From contig VWZL01001973.1 of NCBI GenBank assembly GCA_013396915.1, positions 434,001 to 498,000 of the forward strand: 64,000 nucleotides of DNA. Direction: 5' to 3'. This DNA comes from Stercorarius parasiticus. Its lineage: Eukaryota; Chordata; Aves; Charadriiformes; Stercorariidae. The notes below the pieces were generated by a model. That model saw only the letters and a list, made by a program, of their open reading frames with translations. It was not told where the DNA came from and did no database searches. Shown piece after piece: positions 40,401 to 49,872 of this stretch. Both the position numbers and the translations under genes were made by a program. Within the stretch, counting starts at the first letter, position 1. Each line of letters starts with the position of its first letter.

Positions 40401-41359
40401 ATGTATCATGACATTATTTGTCAAGGATTTGTCTGAGGGTTAAGAAAAGAGTGCAGCAGTATTTGTTAAACTGTATATGGCAGGATGATCTTTCTGTTCT
40501 TTATTTGCATAGCGTCTAACAGATGGGACCTCTTTCCTGTGAGTGTGGTTCATAGGTGCTATGGCTGTACAATAATAAGTAAAAGAGGAAACGCTGTTTT
40601 TGGAGTTCCTTTGATTACAGTTCTAGTGATGTTTGATCTGCACTTTTTTCAGTGGAGTAGGGAAGAAGATACCTAATCTATAGAGACAAAGATCCTATAA
40701 ACCCCTTATAGCTAACAGCAAATTTGCAACCAAACTGTATTAGAGTGTTTGGGTTTTATGGAAGCACAGTTTGGTGGGTTTCAAGAACAGCTACTTCTCG
40801 CCTCCTCTGAGACATAAATCTGTTTCAGGTAAAACAGGAAAGATGACCATTATCAAGACATGTTCATGAGATATGACAGCTGCCCAAATGGAAGTCCCAC
40901 CTTTTATTAATCTACTCCTCAAAACATTAATATGCATTCTGTAACTAGCCTTATGAATTTAACAGTATGTTTTCCATCAGTGTATTTTTATGGTTTACAG
41001 GGAATGACTGTAACAATAAATCAAACTTAAAATCACAGGCATTAAATCTTTACTTTTCAGAATCTGTCTTTACAGAGAGTTATAAACCACTGAAGGTGAA
41101 TCCACAATACCAGAAGGCTTCCTCATACAAAGAAACGATTTCTCATCCCTTAAAAGAAACACAGATATTTCAAATGCAATTACGGTTACATCCTACATAA
41201 TTTTCATCCCTAATCCAAAATTCAAAACTCTTTTATAAAAATACTTTCAGAATAAGTGTATGATTATTAACAAATTTATTATAAAATTTTTTTAATTATG
41301 TCACCTATTTTTATACTAAACTCTCAAAAACACAGAAGTGTATTCTTGTAGATAGTGTG
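34421..41359. other. Unique noncoding sequence with small palindromes
   Basis: No gene or transposon is recognised. There is a 16-bp perfect palindrome at 37432-37447 (TAGATGCTAGCATCTA) and a GC-rich 9-bp hairpin at 38649-38671. A lysine/arginine-rich open stretch of 101 codons lies on the plus strand at 36905-37210 but has no recognised domain and no clear splice sites. The remainder is AT-rich with short A and T runs. Confidence 0.45.
38649..38671. repeat. GC-rich 9-bp hairpin
   Basis: TGGTAGCCG and CGGCTACCA are exact reverse complements around the 5-nt loop TATTG. It stands out because it is GC-rich and keeps two CpGs in AT-rich surroundings. I see no T-run after it and no associated gene. 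Its role is unknown. Confidence 0.75.
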
Positions 41360-41933
41360 GTGAGCAGGACTAGTGAAGTGATTGTCCCCCTGTACTTGTC
41401 ACTGGTGAGGCGGCACCTCAAATACTGTGTTCAGTTTTGGGCCCCTCACTACAAGAAAGATATTGAGATTCTGGACCATGTCCAGAGAAAGGCAACAAAG
41501 CTGCTGAGGGGTCTAGAGAGCAAGTCTTATGAGGAACAGCTGAGGGAACTGGGGCTGTTTGGTCTGTAGAAAAGGAGGCTGAGGGGAGACCTTATTGCTC
41601 TCTAAAATTACCTGAAAGGGGGTTGTAGGGAGGTGGCAGTCAGTCTCTTTTCCCAAGTAACAGGTGATAGAACAAGACGAAATCACCTGAAATTGCAGCA
41701 GAGGAGGTTTAGGATAGATATTAGGAAAAATTTCTTCACTGAAAGGGTTATCAAACATTGGAACAGACTGCCCAGGGAAGTGGTGGAATCACCATCCCTG
41801 GAGGTATTTAAGAGATGGGTAGAAGTAGTTCTTAGGGACATGTTTTAGTGGTGATTTTGGCAGTGTTGGGCTGATGCTTGGTCTCAATCTTAAAGGTTTT
41901 TTCCAACCTAGACAATTCTATGATTCTATGATT
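41360..41933 (+). mobile_element. CR1 LINE 3' fragment
   Basis: The fragment has the last part of ORF2 followed by the CR1 3' UTR. It ends in the tandem ATTCTATGATTCTATGATT typical of CR1. The open stretch to 41569 encodes the C-terminal ORF2 region, recognisable by its [14 protein letters not shown] and [11 protein letters not shown] segments. A G-to-T change makes a stop (TAG at 41567-41569) where the family normally has a glutamate codon in SLEKRR. Further frames downstream (to about 41848) continue the 3' end. It is a dead 5'-truncated copy, but its moderate similarity to consensus suggests it is younger than the copy at 61.2 kb. Confidence 0.93.
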
Positions 41934-43190
41934 GCATAAACTATACAATTAATTAAAATTAAGTGTTTATAAATATTAAAAATGCCAAACAATACTTCAT
42001 TGACACTGTTATTGATTCAGTATTGCATAACTTGCATACTATAAAAGATATAAAGAACACTGTGTTTGTCTTTTTTTTTTCCTGATCATTATAATGTAGA
42101 TATTTTAGAGAATTTTGCTATGTAAATTATTTTCATATTACAGATCAGGCAGTGAATCAATAGCACAACCGATAAAGAAACTTTGGTCTTCCAAATTGCT
42201 GTTCAAGGCACTAGTCAGTAGACAATTTTCTTGGATCCAACAAAAGATCTGTATTAAGTAAAATACGTTGATTTCTGAGCATAGAATAAATAAAATAACA
42301 AAACTGAAACTGATTCTATAGCTAGAGCACCTCAGAAAGGAGCAGATACAAAGCTAAGATGTGGATAGCAAATAGAGGAAACATCACTGTTAACAGAGGT
42401 GAATGCTGTATAAGTTACGCAAAAGGTACTAGAACTGAAGGAAAGAGAAAAAGGAAATTTTTTTATGCCACTCATAACCAGATTTAAAGAATAACACAGA
42501 GATCTATCTAATGTATTTCATTTACTTCTAAAAATTCATTCAGGAAAATTGTGAAGATTAATACCAAACACAGAATCAAAGTGTTAGCTATTGTGTTACT
42601 CCTTTTCTCTTCCTCAGTAATATGGCATTGAAAAAGAAAGTACTTTGAGAAAAGTATTACTACTTTAGGCAGTTTAACCATGAAGTAGTTTTCAAACAAG
42701 CTTCTGACTAAAGGCTGGAAATGAGCCAAGTACTTAAAGAAAGAAACAAAAAAAAATTAAAGGTAGAAAAATAAAGATCTAGAATAATCTCCATTTTGCT
42801 GGATATGAAATGCTGAAGGTTTGTGAGAGGGGAACAAACCTCCCTTACTGGCTTCATAAATGTGCATCATAAAAAAGTATGAAAAAATTAAATAGTTTGG
42901 GTTCAGTATAGTATAAGGAAACATCATCATTATTAGTCACAAGAAAGAGTCACACCAGAATTGTTATTTGTAACAATAATTTTAGATAGTGCTCTTCTGG
43001 GAAACCATCCAGAGGGTATGTATTAAATGGAACAGTCTGCCAGTACACCAAAGAAAGACAAAAACTACCATAGTGCAAAAAAACCCTGAGACTAGAAACA
43101 ATATACAGCTGCAGGTTGTGTTAACAGGAGTAAAATGTCAACAGAGAAGAGACGTTATCACTATACAAAATTTTGTTGAAAATACACTCA

Positions 43191-43216
43191 TCCAACTGTT
43201 TCTGTAAACAGTTGGA
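43191..43216. repeat. 11-bp perfect hairpin, 4-nt loop
   Basis: TCCAACTGTTT at 43191-43201 pairs exactly with AAACAGTTGGA at 43206-43216 across the loop CTGT. Each arm carries a CAGTTG/CAACTG word, which is an E-box (CANNTG) and overlaps the MYB core AACTG, so it could be a paired factor site as well as an RNA hairpin. It is too short for a microRNA precursor. Confidence 0.8.
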
Positions 43217-43723
43217 CAGGTAACTTTGGTAAATGAAAACAAACAAGGTGAAGAACTGAATGTATGCATTGCCTTTTAAAATCTGTCTATAGAACAGTAG
43301 TAGTGTAGGCAACTGAAATCAAAGGTCTGTATTTACTTCATCAGAAAGACACTATTATCTGTCAGCAGATTTTATAATGGAAGTCATATGAAAATAAATA
43401 TATTTCACTAGTTTTACTGCAGAAAAACATGGTTGTACCATAGGCAAAACCATCCTGATCAAAATACAAAATTCAAAGTAGCTAATAATTTACCGCTATA
43501 ACAGGCACTGAAGTTTAGGGAAAGCCACATAGGTGTCCTACATTTGCGAATATTTATGATTAACAAAAAGTGACTGTGAACTGACAACATTTTCTGAAAC
43601 CAGAAATTCAGGAGACTCCATCAGCTAGAAGTAAAATCACAATGATCTTTCTTTTAGTCTAGTGTTAGCAAAAGTTAGGTAAATCTAGCTAGGCAAATAA
43701 AAAAAACTTGTTGATATACTTAC

Positions 43724-43855
43724 CTGATGTCCTCCTTTTGCGCCTGCTGTATTTAAATGTGGTACCTGGTACTTCCCTCCACTTCTGAGATATGACAGAT
43801 TGCTTTGAAACACTGCAATTTATTATAAACTCACTTAATGTTTCATTGCAGTCTT
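43724..43855 (-). other. Candidate 132-bp protein-coding exon, phase 1-1
   Basis: On the minus strand an acceptor (TTTTTTTTAAGAATG...GTGTTTACAG) precedes 132 bp with one uninterrupted frame. A textbook donor, CAG|GTAAGTAT, follows. The frame leaves one base of a split codon at each end (phase 1-1), the pattern of modular extracellular domains. The 43 full codons include two N-glycosylation sequons (N-E-T and N-C-S), two cysteines, and a basic run R-R-K-R-R near the end that looks like a proprotein-convertase site. I do not recognise the protein. An open frame this long arises by chance in a few per cent of trials, and the acceptor pyrimidine tract is interrupted, so this stays tentative. Confidence 0.25.
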
Positions 43856-44575
43856 CTGTAAACACATACATTCTTAAAAAAAACAGTAATTGCAACTATA
43901 TACATACCTCCTACAAGTTTTCCCCAGGGCTTTATATTCAACCTCACAAAAGATTTGGTAGGAATTCCATGGGGAATGTTATTACCATTCTCAGATAGAA
44001 GAAGAAATTTGTTTAGGTGAGAACTGACATTTCAAACAAAGTCTTTGTGGTACCTACCACTGTTATGAGGGATTTCTTGCCCTATCATGCTGGATTATTT
44101 ACAGAGAATGTCTGTATAAACAAAACCTGGAGGACTCCAAAGAGCTGGAGGGCCACCAGATGCTCTGTAAGAAAGAAGAGGCCTCAGAGAATAATATCCT
44201 GATCAGTGTAACTTTGATAGTACTGGAAAGCTACTGGAATATGTTCTTACTGTCTGATGCTTTTCAGTTTCCGGAAGACCAGTTGTCCTTTCAAAAAGAA
44301 TATTAGGTTGGGTGACATAGTATGTTGTAGACAAACCCAAATCACCTTTTTTAATAATCTCATTATTGTCTAGGATCATACGGATTCATTGTTTAATTCA
44401 AAATGATCTTGAAAATTACTGACATAGGCAATTAGGAGTGAAGGATTAACATAGTTGGAATAAGGATTAGTATACTCTAAAACAATATACTACTTAAATA
44501 GTTCATGTTGGAGACATAGAGCTACTGGAGAGAGTCAGCAAAGGACCATGAAGATGATTAAGAGACTGAAGCATC

Positions 44576-44868
44576 ACTCCTATGATGAAAGGCTAAGAGA
44601 TCTGGGACTGTTCAGCCTGGAGAAGAGAAGACTCCGGGGAATTTTATTAATGTATATAGACAGCTGAAGGGAAGATGCATTGAGAACAGAGCCAGGCTCT
44701 TTTCAGTGGTGCCCAGTGACAGGACCAGAGGCAATGGCCAGAAACTGAAACACAGAAAGTTCCATCTGAACATCAGGAAACACTTTTTTATTGTGAGGGT
44801 GACTGAGCACTGGCACAGGCTGCCCAGGCAGAGTAGGGTCTCCCTCCTTGGAAGTATTCAAAAGCCAT
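44576..44868 (+). repeat. First copy of perfect 293-bp tandem duplication
   Basis: By eye this copy is identical at every base to 44870-45162. The base before this copy is C. The equivalent base before the second copy is N (44869). The word CAT precedes both copies and also closes both (ending at 44868 and 45162). Zero divergence inside an old, mutated CR1 fragment means the duplication is either extremely recent or an assembly error. Confidence 0.95.
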
Positions 44869-44869
44869 N
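44869..44869. other. Single-N assembly gap
   Basis: This is the only ambiguous base I noticed in the window. It sits exactly at the junction of the two identical 293-bp blocks, where a C would be expected from either flank. That is what a failed contig join or a forced gap closure would leave. Confidence 0.95.
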
Positions 44870-45162
44870 ACTCCTATGATGAAAGGCTAAGAGATCTGGG
44901 ACTGTTCAGCCTGGAGAAGAGAAGACTCCGGGGAATTTTATTAATGTATATAGACAGCTGAAGGGAAGATGCATTGAGAACAGAGCCAGGCTCTTTTCAG
45001 TGGTGCCCAGTGACAGGACCAGAGGCAATGGCCAGAAACTGAAACACAGAAAGTTCCATCTGAACATCAGGAAACACTTTTTTATTGTGAGGGTGACTGA
45101 GCACTGGCACAGGCTGCCCAGGCAGAGTAGGGTCTCCCTCCTTGGAAGTATTCAAAAGCCAT
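44870..45162 (+). repeat. Second copy of perfect 293-bp tandem duplication
   Basis: This copy is identical to 44576-44868 and continues directly into the rest of the CR1 3' end (CTGGACACAGTTC...). The first copy stops at the N. Read as an assembly overlap, the true sequence would contain the block once. Confidence 0.95.
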
Positions 45163-45289
45163 CTGGACACAGTTCTAGGCAACTGTCTCTGGGTGACCTT
45201 ACTTGATCAGGGGACATTGGACCAGGTGACATCCAGAGATTGATTCCACCCTTGAGCATTGATATTTTGTAATTCTGTGATTCTGTGAT

Positions 45290-46043
45290 ATTAGCAACTA
45301 AATATATATTAAACCCTCTTTAGCATACTTAGCCTAATTTACAACAGTATGTTGTAACTTCTAAAGTTCACCAAAGCATTACTTGATGACATCACTATTA
45401 AGTACACCACCACTCTTGTATATCCTAATTCCTATAGTTCTCTACCATTTCAATTCACAATTTAGTCTGTTAGTTACTCATTTACTTTCATAAGTAAAGA
45501 ACATGGTAAATTTCTATCCATAGAGAAACCTCTCCCCCAAAATATTCTCAAAACTTATTGCACATAATACAGTTCTTCAACACACAACCTTCAGAGAAAA
45601 GGATTGGTTCTTCCACTGCAATTTCCATTAGTAGTTAAACAATGTTATTCACCCATAACTGGGAATTAAAATTCCTAGTTTCATCTGAAATAATATGAAT
45701 GAATAAGATTATTAATGCATGGCTCTTGAACTGTTTCACAGTTTGGGAAACTGAAGTTCTGTTGGATTTGAAGGATTTGGTTGTGATCACAGGAGAATAA
45801 TGGCAGGGACAGAATAAAAGACTAGTCAATTAACTTCCAGATGTGAGTTGCATTTAGTCAAAGACTGCTCATTCCTTAGGTTTCTCCTTACTCTCCCCCT
45901 CTATTTCATCACTTGGAACTCAATGAAAGACCAAAACTATCAGTAACCCTAAGCTGAAGAGTAGGTGTACATTTATGAAATCTATACTTTCCAGAAGACA
46001 ATTGATTGATGTCATTCTTAGAATCACCAGATCTAGGAATTGT
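45290..46043. other. Unique sequence between CR1 copies
   Basis: This is AT-rich sequence without gene or repeat signal. It separates a plus-strand and a minus-strand CR1 3' end, so the two could pair as an inverted repeat across it. Confidence 0.5.
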
Positions 46044-46235
46044 AGAATCACAGAATGATTGAGGTTGGAAGGGACCTCTGAGGTCATCTGGTCCAACCTC
46101 CCTGCTCAAGCAGGGACACCTAGAGATAGTTGCTCAGGATTGTGTCCAGAGAGCTTTTGAATATTTCCAAGAGGAGAGACTTCACAACCTCTCTTGGCAA
46201 CCTGTGCCAGTGCTCGGTCACCCTCACAGTAAATT
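46044..46235 (-). mobile_element. CR1 LINE 3' end fragment, short
   Basis: The sequence begins AGAATCACAGAATGATTGAGG, then GTTGGAAGGGACCTCTGAGG, CATCTGGTCCAACC and CTGCTCAAGCAGGGACACC, which is a reversed CR1 3' UTR. It stops near CGGTCACCCTCACAGTAA, giving only about 190 bp of the 3' end. It is close in sequence to the fragment at 44.5-45.3 kb but in opposite orientation. It has no coding capacity. Confidence 0.93.
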
Positions 46236-49200
46236 AGGGTAAATGAGTGAACAATTTTCTTAAAGTCTAACCTTCACAGAATGACTCTTTCCTGAATATT
46301 TTTAGTATTTCACATTGCTTCAAAGAAGTGTTACTGGTTTTGGCAGTCAAGAAACTTTCTGTATGCTTTTTGTCATCTTCACCCAAAGCTTCTTTTCTGC
46401 TAATAGCCAACACAGCCTTTCACCACCTAACCTTCTCAAAAGTTTCTCCCATACCACACACTGACAATTCCAGGACAAGTTTAATTGGATTTCCAAATCT
46501 TGAAGGCACTATTTTCAAGTCTTTAACACTCTATTATATTTCTGACAGAGGCAAGCATTGCAATTCCAGATAGGAAAGCACCGTAGCACATATAAACAAA
46601 ATGTTCAAAATAATTTGTAAAACCAACAAAGGCTATACTGCTGTAGATTAATCATTAGTATTGGCTAAAAAGCAGTGAGATTCTCAGAAGAGCAACGCTT
46701 AGAACTACAAAGGAAAGGACTTGGAAATCTTTTTAAAAGAAACCAACAACCTAGGAACATATCAGAGCAATTCACTAGTAAAAAGGGAAGGGAGGGACTT
46801 TTCAAATAATTGATGGCCAGTTACAAAACCAAGACTGGCTCAGGGATTTTTTGAGATAGCATTTTGTTGTTAGTATTGAGCCCAGATTTCTAGGATATAG
46901 ACTTGTTTCTCTGCACAACATAGAAAAATATCATTTTTTGGACAGAAATATAGCAGCAACCCTCATTGTTGTCAAAGATGCTCTCTCAGGCAGCTGAGAT
47001 CAGTTGCATTTGTGGCTGTTATAGTCATGAGAGCAACTGGTTTCCATTATATTTAGAATTAAAAAAACCACCAAAGTAACAAGTAGTAGGGATTAGCATT
47101 TTAAATTCTGGCCACTAAATCTATCAAACGTAATTTAAATTTCAAATCCAGACCAGTTGTTATGAAAGACACCATGGTGGTTCTGATTGTCTTTTTTGTT
47201 TGTTTTGGCAAGCAAGAAATAGTTAGTTCCAGTCCTTTGGTTGAATTCCAGTTTAGTAATTAATTACATTCTGTCCACTTAAACGATCTTAGAAATTTCA
47301 TGGGGAAAAGTCACTCCTCCCTTCTTCCCTAAATGTAACATATTGCTGCTTTCCACTGTTCAAATATCAAACTCGTTGTATCCCAAGGCCATGTCTGAGT
47401 AAACAGAATGAGTTCTAAATGAAACTGTTTTACAGGGAGTGCTTAGGGATTTCTCTTGAAGACAATGTTCTAGACATGCAGCATGAAATTGTTATCATTA
47501 GAAAACAGAAAGGTTTTCCTTTCAAAAACATATTGTTAGCTATGTTGAAATTTTCTTCTAAAATGTGTTTTCTTGTTTATTAAAAGTAGAAAAAAAGCTT
47601 AAAGTACGACAAAATGTAAAAGAAATTCTGATTTCTGACTTTTCTTTCTTGTTTCTTTTTCTTTGCAGTATCACAGGCTATCAAAGGTGCAGGTGAACAT
47701 TAACTTACCCAATTGCACTAGTTTCTGGCAAGTGTTGCTTTTTAGTTTTTGTCATTTATCAGAAAGAAATCTCTGGTTGTCACTAATCTTCTGAGGATCA
47801 AAAGGTTGGTGAAGGAAATTGAAGTCAACATCAAAACACACCTTCTGTGAAATTTTATTTTCCTCTGTAAGAGTTACTTTGAAACTTTAAGAATCTCTCT
47901 CCTCTACTCAGTTCTGTGTCCCATATTGAGATGAGCGATCTCCTAGATGTCAAAGGCTAAACATCTAAGGTACAACATATTCCCAATATTGAGTGACAAA
48001 TGAAGTCCTTCTCATCAAAAAGAATGATTGTCATCACAAAGGAATAAATTAGTAGGAAGTGATGGGGATGCTCGATGTTCTAAAAAGATGCTGTAGTTTA
48101 GGCATTTTTAGTCCTCAGAATTGCAGTAGTGACAAACCAAATAAATTTCAGAAAAACAGTGAGGCCAGATACTACAGTTATTTTAGACACAAAAATCTTG
48201 GGAATCCAGTATTATGACCATTTCAAATTCAAGCCTTGAAAACATCTTCTTTAAAAGGGTAAAATATCTCATGATTCTTTCCAATACCCTTATACACAAA
48301 CCTAATCTCTTCATCATCATCCTCTGAAATAAAATACTGCTGTCATCATGATTCTGCTAGAACCTGCATGTCAGACAAATAACTTTTGTATCAATCAAAT
48401 GATATGGTCTTTTGGTCTTCTAACAGTTCATGTGATGCTGTCCATTCTTTCCAGGCCTCCTTTTCCATATATTCTTTTTTTTTTCAATTCTTTTGGTGTT
48501 TTTTTTTTCCTTCCCTGTTCTTGCCTTCAGAAAAACTATTTAAAATAGAAAGGAATATTCCAAAAAGTTAGTTTTAAGTCCACAAATCATCTTAGGTGTC
48601 ATGCAGCTACCCAAGTATGAGAGAAAAATATTCAAAATGGAGTTTTTACCAACAAAGATTCCTAGCCCTTCAGAGTTCCATTACTGCACATAATACAGTT
48701 ATCCAGCCACAGATGAGCAAACAAAACCTCTCCTCACCTACACACTAGGCATTCCTTGCCAATGCAGCAAATTGTTGGAGATTACCCCAGTCCTGGAATC
48801 ATATTCTTTCTCAGACTAAGGCTTTCCAATTCCTTTTCCACAGAAAAGTTTTAAAACATCTGGCTACAGACTAGTCTGAGTTTACAGGACATGCTCCATT
48901 TTTACCGGGTAAAACTGTGTAATTGTGTAGAATTCAAAATTAGGTTCATGAGAAAAAAGATCATTACTTTCTAGCCAAATGATCCATTTCTTCAGAGTGT
49001 CAGGGATACAGGATTTGGTTTCCTTAAGCTATTTGCCATTGTGCAGTATTAACAAAGCTATATTGGTTTCTGGACTAATATTTTTTTGTGGAAAACATAC
49101 GATTCAAAGTTATATATCAGCTGAGATATGCACAGGCATAATTCAGAGCTGTGAGTCTCAAGCCAGGGCCAATGAGCCTACACTCAGTATTGCAGCATGA

Positions 49201-49312
49201 AATACACAATGTCTCCATAGGTCTAAGATTAGATGTCACTGAAACCCAACAGTAAGCTAAGATTTGTCCCCAAAGTAGATGTAATCAGGGTGTTAGCACA
49301 TAGCTAACAGTA
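46236..49312. other. Unique noncoding sequence
   Basis: No gene or transposon is recognised. Near 47.65 kb a strong pyrimidine tract ending TTTGCAG lies next to a short open segment with nearby GT donors; this is discussed as a possible microexon. The remainder is AT-rich with no readable signal. Confidence 0.5.
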
Positions 49313-49872
49313 AGCTGGGCTGCATTAGGCAAAGTATTGCCAGCAGGTCAAGGGAGGGGATCCTTTCCCTCTACTCAGAACTGGTTAGGCCACATTTCGA
49401 GTGCTGTGTCCATTTCTGGTCTCCCCAGTACAAGAGAGACATGGACATACTGGAGAGAGTCCAGCAAAAGACTATGAGGATGATCAAAAGACTAGAGCAT
49501 CTCTCCTTATAAGGTGAGGGCGAAACAGCTGGTATTTTTGTCTGGAGTAGAAAAGGCTCAGGGATCTCATCAATATGTACAGAAACCTGAAGAGAGGCTG
49601 TACAGAAAAGAGAACTTGCCTCTTCTCAGTGGTGCCCAGTGTCAGGATAAGAGGCAAGGGGCAAAAAATGAAACACTGGTGGGTCCCTCTGAACATCAGG
49701 AAACACTTTTTACTCTGTCACAAGTTGCCCACAGCAGCTGTGGAATCTCCATCCTCGGAGGTATTCAAAAGCCATCTAGACACACTTCTGGGCAGCCGGC
49801 TCTGGGTGACCTTGCTTGAGCAGGAGGGGGTGACACAGGTGCCTTCCAACATCAACCACTCTGTGATTCTTT
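49313..49872 (+). mobile_element. CR1 LINE 3' fragment
   Basis: It opens with AGCTGGGCTGCATTAGGCAAAG and GCCAGCAGGTCAAGGGAGG, then GAGTGCTGTGTCCA and GGACATACTGGAGAGAGTCC. These are all CR1 ORF2 and 3' UTR blocks in order. It ends CTTCCAACATCAACCACTCTGTGATTCTTTGG with a single, degraded terminal repeat. Small indels relative to its neighbours break the ORF2 tail. Open frames of about 100 codons at 49514-49904 are CR1-derived and not host genes. Confidence 0.92.

Larger units (their letters stand above)
41934..44508. other. Unique noncoding sequence between CR1 copies
   Basis: No transposon is recognised. The stretch contains a perfect 11-bp hairpin at 43191-43216 and the candidate minus-strand exon at 43724-43855, annotated separately. 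The rest is AT-rich and without readable signal. Confidence 0.5.
44509..45289 (+). mobile_element. CR1 LINE 3' fragment containing a 293-bp duplication
   Basis: The sequence follows the CR1 order: CTACTGGAGAGAGTC, GATGATTAAGAGACTG, CTGTTCAGCCTGGAGAAGAGAAG, GGTGCCCAGTGACAGGACC, ACTGGCACAGGCTGCCCAGG, ending in AATTCTGTGATTCTGTGAT. The block 44576-44868 is then repeated exactly as 44870-45162 with an N between, so the element appears about 294 bp too long. Without the second copy it would be an ordinary 5'-truncated fragment of about 490 bp. It is noncoding in effect. Confidence 0.92.

Noticed and set aside
44300..44340. TTAGGTTGGGTGACA, resembling a mariner terminal repeat
   Set aside because: Only the first few bases match, no partner inverted repeat was found, and no TA duplication is visible.
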